In this document: piece by piece, positions 8,774-18,429 of the stretch
Layout of the letters: every line of letters begins with the position of its first letter
Position numbering within the stretch: the stretch's first letter is position 1
Source of the DNA: Agrobacterium tumefaciens
GTDB taxonomy: Bacteria; Pseudomonadota; Alphaproteobacteria; Rhizobiales; Rhizobiaceae
Assembly (NCBI GenBank): GCA_025559845.1
Contig: CP048469.1
Coordinates: 2,356,001 to 2,420,000 of the forward strand
Direction: 5' to 3'
Length of the DNA stretch: 64,000 nt
Notes under the pieces: model-generated
What the model saw: the letters and a program-made list of their open reading frames with translations, nothing else
Told to the model about the DNA's origin: nothing
Databases searched by the model: none
Program-made: the position numbers and the translations under genes

Positions 8774-10096
8774 TCACGCTTCGGCAGCCGCAGAAGCGGC
8801 CGACTTCTTGCCGCTCTTTTCGAGAACGGCTTCGGTAATCGAGTTCGGAATACGCCGGGGCGTTTCGACAAGGCCGAGGATCGGCATGATGACGAGGAAG
8901 AAACCGAAGTAATAAAGCGTGCCGAGCTGCGAATAGCCGACATAGTTGCCCTTCAGGTCGCCACCGAAAATCAGACCGATCAGACCGCTGCCTTCAGCAG
9001 GGCGCGAGCCCAGCCAGCCAAGTAAGATCGCGTTGACCACGAACAGCCAGAAGAACATCTTGTACCACGGCCGATAGACGGCAGAACGGACACGCGACGT
9101 ATCGAGCCAAGGCAGGAAGAACAGCACGACGATCGCACCGAACATCACGAGAACGCCACCCAATTTGGAATCGATGATCCAGATGTTGAAGGTGATGGCG
9201 CGCAGCATGGCGTAGAATGGCAGGAAGTACCATTCGGGCACGATATGTGCCGGTGTCTTCAACGGATCTGCCATGATGTAGTTGTCAGGGTGACCGAGGA
9301 AGTTTGGCATGTAGAACACAAACCAGGCATAACCGATCAGGAACACAGAGACGCCAAGCGCGTCCTTCAACGTAGCGTAAGGCGTGAACGGCACCGTGTC
9401 GGTCTTGCTTTTCACTTCAACACCGGTCGGGTTTGTCTGACCGGTCACGTGCAAAGCCCAGATGTGCAGGATAACGACGCCCGCGATCATGAAGGGCAGA
9501 AGGTAGTGCAGCGCAAAGAAGCGGTTCAGCGTCGGCTGATCCACGGCAAAACCACCGAGCAGGAACTGCTGAATCCACTCGCCCACAGCCGGGAAAGCAG
9601 TGAAGAAGCCGGTGATAACGGTGGCGCCCCAGAAGGACATCTGACCCCAGGGCAGAACATAGCCCATAAAGCCCGTTGCCATCATCAGCAAGAAGATGAC
9701 ACAGCCGAGAATCCAGAGAATCTCGCGCGGCGCCTTGTAGGAGCCGTAGTAGAGACCACGGGCGATGTGAAGATAAACGGCGATGAAGAAGAAGGATGCG
9801 CCGTTTGCATGCATGTAACGCAACAGCCAACCATGGTTGACGTCGCGCATGATCTTTTCAACGGAATTGAAGGCAACCGTCGTTTCCGCAGCATAGTGCA
9901 TGGCAAGCACTACACCCGTCAGGATCTGCACCAGCAGCATGACGGACAGCATAGCCCCGAACGTGTACGCGTAGTTCAGGTTACGCGGGACCGGATAGGC
10001 AACGAAGCTGTCATAGATCATGCGCGGCAAAGGAAGCCGCGAATCGATCCACCTCTCGATGCCGGTGGACGGCTGATAACTGGAATGACCACTCAT
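8774..10096 (-). CDS. petB: Cytochrome b of the bc1 complex
   Basis: Cytochrome b carries hemes bL and bH and the Qo and Qi sites in the inner membrane. The 440-residue protein has eight predicted helices, paired heme-ligand His residues in 'AMHYAAET'/'RYMHANGAS' and '[10 protein letters not shown]'/'VILHIWALH', and the Qo motif '[14 protein letters not shown]'. The start '[10 protein letters not shown]' at 10096 is used; the longer frame runs back into petA. The 14-base gap to petA supports a single operon. The Ala/Ser/Lys-rich C-terminal tail is longer than the mitochondrial one. Confidence 0.98.
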   Translation of the reverse strand: MSGHSSYQPSTGIERWIDSRLPLPRMIYDSFVAYPVPRNLNYAYTFGAMLSVMLLVQILTGVVLAMHYAAETTVAFNSVEKIMRDVNHGWLLRYMHANGASFFFIAVYLHIARGLYYGSYKAPREILWILGCVIFLLMMATGFMGYVLPWGQMSFWGATVITGFFTAFPAVGEWIQQFLLGGFAVDQPTLNRFFALHYLLPFMIAGVVILHIWALHVTGQTNPTGVEVKSKTDTVPFTPYATLKDALGVSVFLIGYAWFVFYMPNFLGHPDNYIMADPLKTPAHIVPEWYFLPFYAMLRAITFNIWIIDSKLGGVLVMFGAIVVLFFLPWLDTSRVRSAVYRPWYKMFFWLFVVNAILLGWLGSRPAEGSGLIGLIFGGDLKGNYVGYSQLGTLYYFGFFLVIMPILGLVETPRRIPNSITEAVLEKSGKKSAASAAAEA

Positions 10097-10110
10097 GAAT
10101 ATCTGTCCCC

Positions 10111-10689
10111 TTATCCGATCTTGAGTACGGTATCGGATGTGAATGCAAATGTCGGAATCGCAAGGTTCTGCGGCGCCGGGCCTTTGCGTATGCGGCCCGC
10201 CGTATCGTAGTGCGAGCCATGGCAGGGACAGAACCATCCGCCGAAATCGCCGGCCTGGCCGAGCGGAATGCACCCAAGATGCGTGCAGGAGCCGATCATG
10301 ACGATCCAGTTTTCCTTGCCCTCTCCGGCGGAACGGTCGATGTCGGTTGCCTGCGCGTCAGCGGCGATATTGGCATTGCGGGCCACAGGGTCCTTGAGAT
10401 CGGCAAGAGCCACGGCCTTGGCTTCTTCGATTTCCTTTTCCGTGCGGTTGCGGATGAAGACGGGCTTACCACGCCACTTCACCGTCAAAGACATGCCCGG
10501 CTCGACGGCTGCCACATCCACCTCGATAGAGGCGAGCGCCAGCGTCGATGCGTCAGGACGCATCTGGTCGATAAATGGCCATGCGACGGCAGCGGCACCA
10601 ACAGCCCCCGCCATTCCGGTTACAAGATATAGAAAATCGCGACGGGTCGGTTCACCCGATGCGTCATGATTGGTTACGTGCTCGCTCAC
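10111..10689 (-). CDS. petA: Rieske iron-sulfur subunit of the bc1 complex
   Basis: The Rieske protein holds a [2Fe-2S] cluster on a mobile head and shuttles electrons from ubiquinol to cytochrome c1. The 192-residue protein has both cluster-binding boxes, 'CTHLGC' and 'CPCHGSHYD'. Its N-terminus carries a twin-arginine motif (RRDFLYLV) before a single membrane helix, consistent with Tat-dependent assembly. The start codon is GTG (10689) with GAGG about 11 bases upstream, and no in-frame ATG fits better. It is the first gene of petABC, so the operon promoter should lie in the 307-base region upstream. Confidence 0.97.
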   Translation of the reverse strand: MSEHVTNHDASGEPTRRDFLYLVTGMAGAVGAAAVAWPFIDQMRPDASTLALASIEVDVAAVEPGMSLTVKWRGKPVFIRNRTEKEIEEAKAVALADLKDPVARNANIAADAQATDIDRSAGEGKENWIVMIGSCTHLGCIPLGQAGDFGGWFCPCHGSHYDTAGRIRKGPAPQNLAIPTFAFTSDTVLKIG

Positions 10690-10996
10690 CGCTACACCAT
10701 CCTCTGCGCTGTTTTTGCCGTAGATCGCATGAGTCCTCCCGCTATGATTTGATCCAAGACAAACTCCATCCCTCGTCTCGGGTCATGTGCGCGGCAGATA
10801 GAATCCGCGTCATTGTGTTTGATCGCAAAATATTGACGGACTTGGCAAGAGCAAAGCACACAAAGCTGCCGTAATTCTGTCCCTAGGGCCTCATTTGCTT
10901 CGCGATTTCCGCTGCGTTCGACAGCCATGCAACATTGTGCACGGTTCTACGGCATGTTAGGAGACGGGCGGGAGAGCTTGGAAAGCAGGAATTCGT
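10690..10996. other. Intergenic region between petA and the EEP-domain gene
   Basis: These 307 bases separate divergent genes and should contain both promoters. On the minus strand a loose sigma-70 pair (TTGCGA, 17 bases, GATTCT) around 10810-10840 could serve petABC, but the match is weak. A 78-codon frame on the minus strand here resembles no protein I know and I do not call it. Confidence 0.4.
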
Positions 10997-11929
10997 ATGA
11001 ACGCGAAGCTCGCTTGCATGGCTTCCTCGGCGATATTGGGCGCGCTTTTTATAATAAGCCTGCGTTATGTCACCGATTTTTGGCTACTCGCCTTCGTCAA
11101 CAGCTTCCAGCTTCACATCGCTGTTGTCTGCATCCTGCTGTCTTTGCTGGTTTTTTGGGCGGCACGTAACGCCATATCCGTCATTCTCGTGGTCTGGTCG
11201 CTGGTGCTTGGCGGTCATGCACTCGCCATGATGCTGGAATTCTCCACGCCCGCCTCCCCTCCGGCAGACGCAAGGCCCTTTCGCTTGCTGTCATTCAACG
11301 TGTTGATGGAAAACGCCGCCAATGCCGATGCCATCGCCTACACCATTCTCGCGTCAAACGCGGATGCAGCCTATGTTTTCGAGGCTGGCGCGTTGGAATC
11401 GGTCCTGCCGAGACTGTCCCTGACCTACCCCTACAGGCTGGGATGTTACCAGGGCACCCCGACCTGCGACCTGTTGATCCTGTCGAAGCGGCCGCTGAAT
11501 GAAGGGCACTTCCACAGCCTGAGCGATCTGCGCCGCGACCGGTTTGCAATGGCCCAGATCGATTTCGAAGGGACCGAACTGACACTTGCCGCAGGTCATA
11601 TCACCAAGCCCTATTTTGACGACTATCACCGTGACGAACTGGATGAAGTGAGCGAACTGATCTTCAAGATCACAGGACCGCTCATTCTGGCGGGTGACTT
11701 CAATTCGGCAAGCATTGCACCGGATATGCGCGCTTTTCTGGCCTCAAACGATCTGAAAAAAGCGTTTTGGGAACCGGCAACATGGCCGATCGAGGCCGGT
11801 AGCTTCGGCATTGCCATCGATCACATTTTCGCCCGCGAACCGGCAATGCTGATGAAAACCACGCGACTGGCAGACAATCTCGGTTCCAATCACTACGGTC
11901 TTGTTGCCGATTTCATGATCGGACAATAA
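10997..11929 (+). CDS. Membrane-anchored endonuclease/exonuclease/phosphatase-family protein
   Basis: A 310-residue protein with three predicted N-terminal membrane helices (about residues 5-85), then an exonuclease-endonuclease-phosphatase domain. Visible motifs: 'RLLSFNVLMENA' at the start of the domain, 'AAGHITKPY', 'LAGDFNSASIAPD' with the catalytic Asp/Asn near residue 233, and 'SNHYGLVADF' with the terminal His. The fold covers nucleases, phosphodiesterases and sphingomyelinase-like enzymes, so the substrate is unclear. The domain is probably periplasmic. AGCAGGAA precedes the ATG by a normal distance. It is convergent with the ABC exporter, 10 bases away. Confidence 0.8.
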   Translation: MNAKLACMASSAILGALFIISLRYVTDFWLLAFVNSFQLHIAVVCILLSLLVFWAARNAISVILVVWSLVLGGHALAMMLEFSTPASPPADARPFRLLSFNVLMENAANADAIAYTILASNADAAYVFEAGALESVLPRLSLTYPYRLGCYQGTPTCDLLILSKRPLNEGHFHSLSDLRRDRFAMAQIDFEGTELTLAAGHITKPYFDDYHRDELDEVSELIFKITGPLILAGDFNSASIAPDMRAFLASNDLKKAFWEPATWPIEAGSFGIAIDHIFAREPAMLMKTTRLADNLGSNHYGLVADFMIGQ

Positions 11930-11939
11930 CGACAGCAGT

Positions 11940-13808
11940 TTATTGCGCGGCCTCATCTGCGGCCAGGAAGCCGCCGGACTGCCGTGCCCAAAGCTCGGAA
12001 TAAAGTCCGCCGGATGCGACGAGTTCGGAATGTGTTCCCTGCTCGACGATGCGACCGCGATCCATCACGATCAACCGGTCAAGGGCAGCAATAGTGGACA
12101 GACGATGCGCAATGGCCAGCACCGTTTTCCCCTGCATCAGTTCGTCCAGATTGCTCTGGATCGCAGCTTCCACCTCGGAATCGAGTGCGGAGGTGGCTTC
12201 GTCGAGCACGAGAATGGGAGCGTCTTTCAGCATGACCCGTGCGATGGCGATGCGCTGGCGCTGGCCGCCAGACAATTTCACACCGCGCTCGCCGACATGG
12301 GCATCCAGACCCTTGCGACCGCGCTGATCTTCCAGCCTTGCAATAAAATCATCCGCCTTGGCTCGCCGCACGGCTTCCAGCAACTGCGCCTCCGTCGCAT
12401 CCTGCCGACCGAACATGATGTTGTCGCGGATCGAGCGGTGCAGCAGCGAAGTGTCTTGCGTCACCATGCCAATATGGGCGCGCAGCGATTCCTGCGTGAC
12501 CTTTGAAATGTCCTGTCCGTCAATGAGAATGCGGCCGCTCTCCACGTCGTAGAAGCGTAAGAGCAAATTGACCAGCGTGGATTTTCCGGCGCCTGAACGG
12601 CCAACGATACCGACCTTCTCGCCCGCAGCAATGTCGAGATTGAGATTGTCGATGACGCCGCCGCTGCGGCCGTAATGAAAACTGACATTATCAAAACGGA
12701 TCGCAGGCTTGCGAACGGAAAGAACAGTGGCGTCAGGCGCATCGACAAGATCGATCGGCTGCGAGATCAGCTCTGCAGCGTTCTGCACCGTACCGAAATT
12801 GCGCATGATGCCGTTGAACTGGGTCATCAATCGCCCGAGCAGGAAGTTCAGTCTCAACACCAGTGCCAGCGTGAAGGCGACGGCACCGGAACTGATCTTG
12901 CCGGTCAGCCAGAGATGCATGCAGAGCGCGGCCATGGACGTGATCATCACCCCTGACAGCAGCGCCATCGAGGCCCGCACGCCAGTGATGAAACGTGTGA
13001 AGGTCATGGTGGTGGTCTGGAAGATATCGAAACCCTGCCGCATGTAACGGTCATTGGCATCATCACGCCCGAACAACCTGAGCGTCTGAATATTGCTGTA
13101 AGCATCGACCATGCGGCCCGACAGCATGGACGCGGCTTCCGCGGTCTCCTTTGAGTGGTAGCGGATACGCGGCACGAAATAGCGTGCCAGCATCGAAAAG
13201 ATCACCACCCAGACGAGCACGACCACCGCCAGCCGCCAGTCCAGTCCGCCAATAAGGAAGAGCATCGAGACGGAGTAGATGCCGACAAACCAGACGCTTT
13301 CCATCAGCGACGTGACGAGGTCACCTGCCGCCTGGCCTCCAGACCAGACCTTTGTGACGATCCGTCCGGAAAAGTCGTTCTGGAAGAAGCTCAGCGATTG
13401 TCGCGCGACATGCATATAGGATTGCCAACGCACCAGGTTGTAGAAACCCGGCGTAATGATCTGCTGATCAACCAGAGCCGTGATCATCGTCACGATAAAA
13501 CGTACGACAGCAATCAGGACGAGCATGCCGAACAACTCTGTTCCATGCGTGGCCAGCAATCCTGACCATCCCTCGCCCGGTTTCACCGTCGCCAGAATAT
13601 CGACAAGCCGTCCAACGAACCAGAACAGCGCCGCTTCAATGGCCGCAGTCATGCCGCCAAGAACCAGCATGGCAAAGAATGGCGCCTTCGCCTGAGAGAC
13701 ATAGAACCAGATGAAGGAGAATGTACTTTCCGGCGGCCTCAGATCGTCCTTACGGGCGAAAGGCTTTATCCAGTTCTCGAAGAACTCGAAGATGCGCGTC
13801 ATGACCAT
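11940..13808 (-). CDS. ABC exporter, fused permease-ATPase (second of tandem pair)
   Basis: About 622 residues: a six-helix type I exporter domain (roughly residues 40-330), then an ATPase with Walker A 'GRSGAGKST', signature 'LSGGQRQR', Walker B 'ILVLDEATS' and H-loop 'AIAHRLST'. It functions as a homo- or heterodimer exporting lipid-like or hydrophobic compounds. It closely resembles the gene 125 bases upstream on the same strand, so the two may be heterodimer halves. The start is uncertain: ATGs at 13808 and 13802 are both plausible and neither has a strong ribosome site. The intervening terminator suggests it also has its own promoter. Confidence 0.9.
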   Translation of the reverse strand: MVMTRIFEFFENWIKPFARKDDLRPPESTFSFIWFYVSQAKAPFFAMLVLGGMTAAIEAALFWFVGRLVDILATVKPGEGWSGLLATHGTELFGMLVLIAVVRFIVTMITALVDQQIITPGFYNLVRWQSYMHVARQSLSFFQNDFSGRIVTKVWSGGQAAGDLVTSLMESVWFVGIYSVSMLFLIGGLDWRLAVVVLVWVVIFSMLARYFVPRIRYHSKETAEAASMLSGRMVDAYSNIQTLRLFGRDDANDRYMRQGFDIFQTTTMTFTRFITGVRASMALLSGVMITSMAALCMHLWLTGKISSGAVAFTLALVLRLNFLLGRLMTQFNGIMRNFGTVQNAAELISQPIDLVDAPDATVLSVRKPAIRFDNVSFHYGRSGGVIDNLNLDIAAGEKVGIVGRSGAGKSTLVNLLLRFYDVESGRILIDGQDISKVTQESLRAHIGMVTQDTSLLHRSIRDNIMFGRQDATEAQLLEAVRRAKADDFIARLEDQRGRKGLDAHVGERGVKLSGGQRQRIAIARVMLKDAPILVLDEATSALDSEVEAAIQSNLDELMQGKTVLAIAHRLSTIAALDRLIVMDRGRIVEQGTHSELVASGGLYSELWARQSGGFLAADEAAQ

Positions 13809-13894
13809 GTTTCGGATATAGGCGGATTCTGCTTGAGGGAACAGCCGCACAGGCGACCCCGGCGGATTATATTTCGGTAATATTTGCGGATATG

Positions 13895-13930
13895 AAAAAG
13901 GGCAGGAAATGCTTCCCGCCCTTTGATTTT
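13895..13930 (-). terminator. Terminator between the tandem ABC exporters
   Basis: The AAAGGGC / GCCCTTT stem is extended internally by GGAA/TTCC. On the minus strand it ends in TTTTTC two bases after the upstream gene's stop; the plus strand also has a T-run. Confidence 0.75.
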
Positions 13931-13932
13931 TC

Positions 13933-15783
13933 TTATTCAGCCGCCACATCGGCCTCGTGATCGGCAATGAAGCCGCCGGACTGGCGCCGCCAAAGATCGG
14001 CATAGATACCGCCCATTGCCACCAGTTCGGCATGACTTCCAGCCTCGACGATCCGGCCTTGATCGAGGATGATGAGCCGGTCCATTTCGGTCAATGTCGA
14101 CAGCCGGTGGGCAATCGCAATCACCGTCTTGCCTTCCATCAGGGCAAACAGGTTTTCCTGAATTGCCGCTTCGACTTCACTGTCCAATGCCGAGGTCGCC
14201 TCATCGAGAACAAGGATTGGTGCGTTCTTCAAGAACACCCGGGCAATCGCAATACGCTGGCGCTGTCCGCCCGAAAGCTTCACGCCACGCTCCCCCACCT
14301 GCGCGTCGAGACCATGGCGACCCTGCATGTCCACCAGACTCTCGATGAAGTCCCAGGCATTGGCACGTTTCGCCGCTGCAATGATCTCCTCATCCGTCGC
14401 CTCTGGATGACCATAGGCGATGTTGTCTCGGATGGAGCGATGCAGCAGCGACGTATCCTGCGTGACCACACCGATCAGTGAACGCAGGCTGTCCTGCGAC
14501 ACTGTGGAGATATCCTGCCCGTCGATGGTGATCCTGCCCGCCTCCAGATCGTAGAAACGCAACAACAGGTTCATCAGTGTCGTCTTGCCGGCACCGGAGC
14601 GACCGACCAGACCAACCTTCTCGCCAGGCCTGATATCGAGCGTCAACCCATCGATCACGCCCTTGTTCTTGCCGTAGTGGAAGCGAACGTTGTCATAATG
14701 GATAGCGCCCTTCGGCGCTGCCAGTTGCGGAGCCTGGGGCGCATCGACGATATCGTGCGGCTTCGTCATCATCGACATACCGTCGTAAACGGTGCCGATG
14801 TTTTCGAACAGTGATGTCACTTCCCACATGATCCACTGCGACATGCCGTTGACACGCATGGCAAGGCTGACCGCTATGGCGACAGAACCCGCCGTTACCG
14901 AACCCTGCATCCAGAAATACAGACCCAGTGTCGCCGTGGAAAACAGCACGACCGCATTGTTCAGGTCGATCAGGATGTTGAAGCCGGAAATCTTGCGCAT
15001 CTGGCGATGGACGGTTCCAAGAAACACGTTCATCCCTTCACGCGCATATCTTTCCTCACGACCCGCGTGCGAGAACAGCTTGATCGTCGAAATGTTCGTG
15101 TAGCTGTCGACGATACGGCCGGTCATCATCGAGCGAGCGTCCGCCTGTTCCTGCGCCAGGCGCCCAAGCTTCGGCACAAAATAGGCAAGAATGCACATAT
15201 AGATGCCAAGCCACGCCAGAAGCGGAATGACAAGCCGCCAGTCCGCCGCCGCAACCATGAACAGCATCGAAACAACGAAGCTGATCGCGTAGACGAACAC
15301 GTCGATTACTTTCAACGCGACTTCACGGATCGCCAGCGCCGTCTGCATCACCTTGGTCGAAACACGACCCGCGAACTCGTTGGCGAAAAACGTCATCGAG
15401 TGGCGAAGCAGGAAACGATGCATTTTCCAGCGCGCGATCATGCCGAAGTTACCGGCAAGCGTCTGGTGCATCGTCATGGTGTGGATAGCGCCCATGAGTG
15501 GCAGTAGGAACAGTACCAGACCGGCCATGGCAATCAGATGCCATCCTTCATCGGCAAAGAATGTCTCGCGATTGGCCGTAGACAGCCAGTCGACGATGTT
15601 GCCGAGGAACTTGTAGAGCATCGCTTCCGCAACCGCGATGCCCATCGACATCAGGCCGAGCAGAAGAAGCCACGGCCAGGCGGGCTTCACGTAATGCCAA
15701 AGGAACGGCAACAGCGTCTTCGGCGGCACGGTGGGCGTCGAAGCGGGAAAAGGATCAAGGCGTTTTTCAAACCAGCCAAACAT
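13933..15783 (-). CDS. ABC exporter, fused permease-ATPase (first of tandem pair)
   Basis: A 616-residue type I ABC exporter. Six membrane helices occupy about residues 25-320, followed by a complete ATPase: 'GRSGAGKTT', 'LSGGQRQRIAIARV', 'ILVLDEATSALDSEVEAAIQ' and 'AIAHRLST'. The start at 15783 (MFGWFEKRLDPF) has GGAG 8 bases upstream. Both it and the downstream exporter keep all catalytic motifs, so neither ATP site looks degenerate. The substrate is not indicated by neighbours. The roughly 380-base upstream region includes a small open frame with a strong ribosome site that may be a leader peptide. Confidence 0.93.
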   Translation of the reverse strand: MFGWFEKRLDPFPASTPTVPPKTLLPFLWHYVKPAWPWLLLLGLMSMGIAVAEAMLYKFLGNIVDWLSTANRETFFADEGWHLIAMAGLVLFLLPLMGAIHTMTMHQTLAGNFGMIARWKMHRFLLRHSMTFFANEFAGRVSTKVMQTALAIREVALKVIDVFVYAISFVVSMLFMVAAADWRLVIPLLAWLGIYMCILAYFVPKLGRLAQEQADARSMMTGRIVDSYTNISTIKLFSHAGREERYAREGMNVFLGTVHRQMRKISGFNILIDLNNAVVLFSTATLGLYFWMQGSVTAGSVAIAVSLAMRVNGMSQWIMWEVTSLFENIGTVYDGMSMMTKPHDIVDAPQAPQLAAPKGAIHYDNVRFHYGKNKGVIDGLTLDIRPGEKVGLVGRSGAGKTTLMNLLLRFYDLEAGRITIDGQDISTVSQDSLRSLIGVVTQDTSLLHRSIRDNIAYGHPEATDEEIIAAAKRANAWDFIESLVDMQGRHGLDAQVGERGVKLSGGQRQRIAIARVFLKNAPILVLDEATSALDSEVEAAIQENLFALMEGKTVIAIAHRLSTLTEMDRLIILDQGRIVEAGSHAELVAMGGIYADLWRRQSGGFIADHEADVAAE

Positions 15784-16167
15784 AGGCCAAGCTCCGGCAA
15801 ACAATCGCCTCATCGTTGAAGTCGGTGAAACGCAATTATAGCGCCAACGACGAAGCGGAACAGTCTTGGAACGTGGCCGTGACAGCCACATGACGAATCA
15901 GGAAAAGGAAATTGCGGGTGGACCGCGAAGAAACACCTAAGCCAGCAGTGGCACGGCCATGGCTGGGAGGCGGTAGCGAATATTCATATGCATGGAAACC
16001 TCCCTCGGCTGGTGTTGAAGATGGCAGCTTTCTACCGCAAAAAACAGGGAAACGCCAGCCTATTGCCCGAAAAAAGTGCAAACGCATGATACTGCAGCCG
16101 TCCCTATGCCTTCCGTTACACCCAGGCCGTGTGTTAGTGCCTTGGGAAATAATGGAAAGACCAGAGA
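15784..16167. other. Divergent intergenic region, ABC exporter and trmL
   Basis: These 384 bases lie between divergent genes and must hold both promoters. The part nearest the ABC gene includes an 18-codon frame on the minus strand, listed separately. I see no convincing terminator, repeat or longer gene. Confidence 0.5.
15937..15993 (-). CDS. Possible 18-residue leader peptide upstream of the ABC exporter
   Basis: A short minus-strand frame, MHMNIRYRLPAMAVPLLA then TAG, is preceded by GAGGGAGG at 5-6 bases from its ATG, one of the strongest ribosome sites in the window. It ends about 150 bases before the ABC exporter start, in what should be its 5' leader. No amino acid is strikingly repeated, so classical attenuation is not implied; ribosome-arrest or translational coupling is possible. 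I have no family assignment, and the frame could be chance. Confidence 0.35.
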   Translation of the reverse strand: MHMNIRYRLPAMAVPLLA

Positions 16168-16629
16168 ATGTCAGAGATCCGTATCGCTCTTTATCAGCCT
16201 GACATAGCGGGCAATACCGGAACCATCCTACGCCTTGCCGCGTGCCTCGGCATCGGCGTCGACATCATCGAACCGGCAGGTTTCGACATTTCCGACCGCA
16301 ATCTCAAGCGTGCAGGACTGGACTATATTGCTACGGCAGCCCTCACCCGCCATGTCACCTGGGAACGTTTCGAAGAATGGCGGGCTGAAAGCGGTCGACG
16401 GCTTGTCCTCGCGTCCACAAAGGCCGCTTTGCCTTACGCGAAAATCGCCTATCGACCCGATGATATTCTGCTCTTCGGACGAGAAAGTGCCGGCGTTCCC
16501 GACCATGTCCATGAAAAAGCCGACGAGCGTGTTATCATCCCGATGGTAGAAGGTCAGCGCTCGATCAACGTCGCCATGTCTGCGGCAATGATCACTGGCG
16601 AGGCCATGCGTCAGACCGCCTGGGCCTGA
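16168..16629 (+). CDS. trmL: tRNA (cytidine/uridine-34 2'-O-)-methyltransferase
   Basis: TrmL methylates the wobble ribose of leucine tRNAs. The 153-residue protein is a minimal SPOUT enzyme: the N-terminal 'IALYQPDIAGNTGTILRLAACLG' segment, 'LLFGRESAGVPD' and 'IPMVEGQRSINVAMSAAMITGEAMRQ' correspond to the three motifs that form the trefoil-knot SAM site. Length and motif spacing match TrmL/YibK rather than the longer TrmH family. The ribosome site is weak (GGAAAG about 11 bases upstream). It is followed by a hairpin region and then a phosphate transporter on the same strand. Confidence 0.93.
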   Translation: MSEIRIALYQPDIAGNTGTILRLAACLGIGVDIIEPAGFDISDRNLKRAGLDYIATAALTRHVTWERFEEWRAESGRRLVLASTKAALPYAKIAYRPDDILLFGRESAGVPDHVHEKADERVIIPMVEGQRSINVAMSAAMITGEAMRQTAWA

Positions 16630-16650
16630 CAAACAGATTCCGGCATGACC

Positions 16651-16691
16651 GTTTTTCCTGAAAAACTGTCGCAACCCGACCTGTTTTTCAG
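16651..16691 (+). other. Mutually exclusive hairpin arms before the Na/Pi transporter
   Basis: GTTTTTC (16651-16657), GAAAAAC (16660-16666) and a second GTTTTTC (16683-16689) can pair as first-with-second or second-with-third; the latter extends to 9 bp (CTGAAAAAC / GTTTTTCAG). It may be the trmL terminator or a switch in the next gene's leader. Confidence 0.4.
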
Positions 16692-16774
16692 ACATTTACG
16701 GCGCTATACTCCTTAGCCGGACAATAAAATTCGCCTTCGCCAAGAGAACAATGGCGGATGCGAGGAGACGTTGA

Positions 16775-18427
16775 ATGCAGTCCACAATTGTCATCATCAA
16801 CCTTCTCGGCGCAGTTGCGCTGCTGCTTTTCGGCCTGGCTCAGGTCAAGGATGGCGTTACGCGCGCCTTTGGCATGAAGCTGAGAAGCGTGCTGTCGACT
16901 GGTACCCAGAACGGACCACGCTCGTTTTTTTCGGGATTTCTGGCGACCGTCGCATTGCAAAGCTCTACGGCAACCGCATTGACCGTCGCCTCCTTCGCCG
17001 AGCGCGACCTTATTCGCCCGCGCATGGCGCAGATTGTGCTCCTGGGCGCCAATGTTGGAACAGCCGTGACGGCTTGGATTGTCTCCGCAGGCGTCGAATG
17101 GCTTTCGCCTTTGCTGATTCTGACCGGCATCATCCTCAAAAAAGGCAGTTCAAACGCTCGTCAGGGCGGAGGCACGGCAGTCATTGGCATCGGCCTGATG
17201 CTTCTGTCACTTCATCTGTTAAGTGGCGCTACTGAGCCGATGCGCGCCTCACCAGCACTCGCCGTCTTTATCAGCCTTCTCGATGGCGCATGGCCTGTGG
17301 CACTGATCTTTTCTGCAGTCTTAGCTTTCGCGTCCTCCTCCAGCCTTGCGGTTGTCGTGCTTATTCTTTCGCTTGCAGCGACGGGAACCCTATCGACCGG
17401 CCTCATTATCGTCCTCATCCTCGGCGCAAATCTCGGCGGCGCCATACCTCCGGTCATTGCCACCCTCTCCGGCCCGGCCTCGGCAAGGCGCATCACCATC
17501 GGCAATCTTGTCGTGCGCACCATCGGCTGCATTGTCGCCCTGCCCTTGGCGTCCTATGGCGCAACGTTGTTGCAGACGTTGCCGCTGTCGCCAGCGAAAC
17601 TGCCTGTTGATGCTCACCTGATTTTCAACGTCATGCTGGCTGCATTGGCATGGCCCTTTTCCAGCGTCATTTCCGACCTGATGGCCAAAATGGTGCCCGA
17701 TGACGCGAGAAACGATGACGGTCCAAGCTTCCTTGACGAACAGGCACTGGAAACGCCGGTCGTGGCGCTCGCGAATGCAACACGTGAAGTTCTCGGCGTT
17801 GGAGATACCATCGAACGCATGCTCATCCGTGCGGAAAATGCGTTCAAACACAATGATCTGGACCCGCTCAAGGAAATTTCAGCTCTGGAAAAACGGGTCG
17901 ACACCCTACAGCAGGCGGTGAAAGTCTATCTTTCCAAGCTTGGTCGAAAGGGATTGGACGCTGATGATGCACGTCGATCGATCGCCATCATCGACTATGC
18001 GATCAATCTCGAACATATCGGCGACATCATCGAAAAAGGCCTGTGCGAGCAGATCCGCAAGAAAGTTCTGAACGGCTTTAAATTCTCTGAAGACGGCTAT
18101 GGAGAATTGAAAACCCTGTTCGACATGACAATCGAGAACCTTCGTTCAGCGCAGAGCATTCTGGTCACAGGTGACTTTGATCTTGCGCGCCGCCTGATGG
18201 AAAGCAAGGTGGATATCCGTCATCTCGAAAAGCGGTCCTCTGCCCGCCATCTTGAGCGGCTGCGCGACGGTCTGGCGGAGAGCATGCAGACCAGCTCACT
18301 CCATCTCGATATGCTGCGCGACCTGAAGCGGATCAACGCCCATATCGTTTCGGTTGCCCATCCCATTCTGGATGAAAGTGGTGTTCTGATCGAAAGCCGC
18401 CTGCGTCACGCCGAGCCGCACGCCTGA
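16775..18427 (+). CDS. Na+/phosphate cotransporter family protein with PhoU-like C-terminus
   Basis: A 550-residue membrane protein of the NptA/PNaS family. The N-terminal half has about eight to nine helices with 'LLLFGLAQVKDGV' and the family's 'LQSSTATALTVASF' repeat, whose QSS residues bind Na+ and phosphate; the inverted repeat copy reads 'FASSSSLAVVV'. Residues from about 335 are helical and PhoU-like, including 'NLEHIGDIIEKGL'. Such proteins transport phosphate with Na+ or respond to phosphate status. I see no clear Pho box upstream. A TATACT -10-like element sits near 16711. GAGGAG precedes the ATG. Confidence 0.9.
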   Translation: MQSTIVIINLLGAVALLLFGLAQVKDGVTRAFGMKLRSVLSTGTQNGPRSFFSGFLATVALQSSTATALTVASFAERDLIRPRMAQIVLLGANVGTAVTAWIVSAGVEWLSPLLILTGIILKKGSSNARQGGGTAVIGIGLMLLSLHLLSGATEPMRASPALAVFISLLDGAWPVALIFSAVLAFASSSSLAVVVLILSLAATGTLSTGLIIVLILGANLGGAIPPVIATLSGPASARRITIGNLVVRTIGCIVALPLASYGATLLQTLPLSPAKLPVDAHLIFNVMLAALAWPFSSVISDLMAKMVPDDARNDDGPSFLDEQALETPVVALANATREVLGVGDTIERMLIRAENAFKHNDLDPLKEISALEKRVDTLQQAVKVYLSKLGRKGLDADDARRSIAIIDYAINLEHIGDIIEKGLCEQIRKKVLNGFKFSEDGYGELKTLFDMTIENLRSAQSILVTGDFDLARRLMESKVDIRHLEKRSSARHLERLRDGLAESMQTSSLHLDMLRDLKRINAHIVSVAHPILDESGVLIESRLRHAEPHA

Positions 18428-18429
18428 TG

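Noticed and set aside
9245..10210. 321-codon frame opposite petB
   Set aside because: Antisense to cytochrome b with no recognisable domain or ribosome site.
10692..10928. 78-codon minus-strand frame upstream of petA
   Set aside because: Its end would sit 3 bases before the petA start, but it has no convincing ribosome site or domain and lies where the operon promoter should be.
13160..15800. Tandem ABC exporters as a recent duplication
   Set aside because: The ATPase motifs are shared by the whole family, and the membrane halves differ enough by eye that a recent duplication is not supported.
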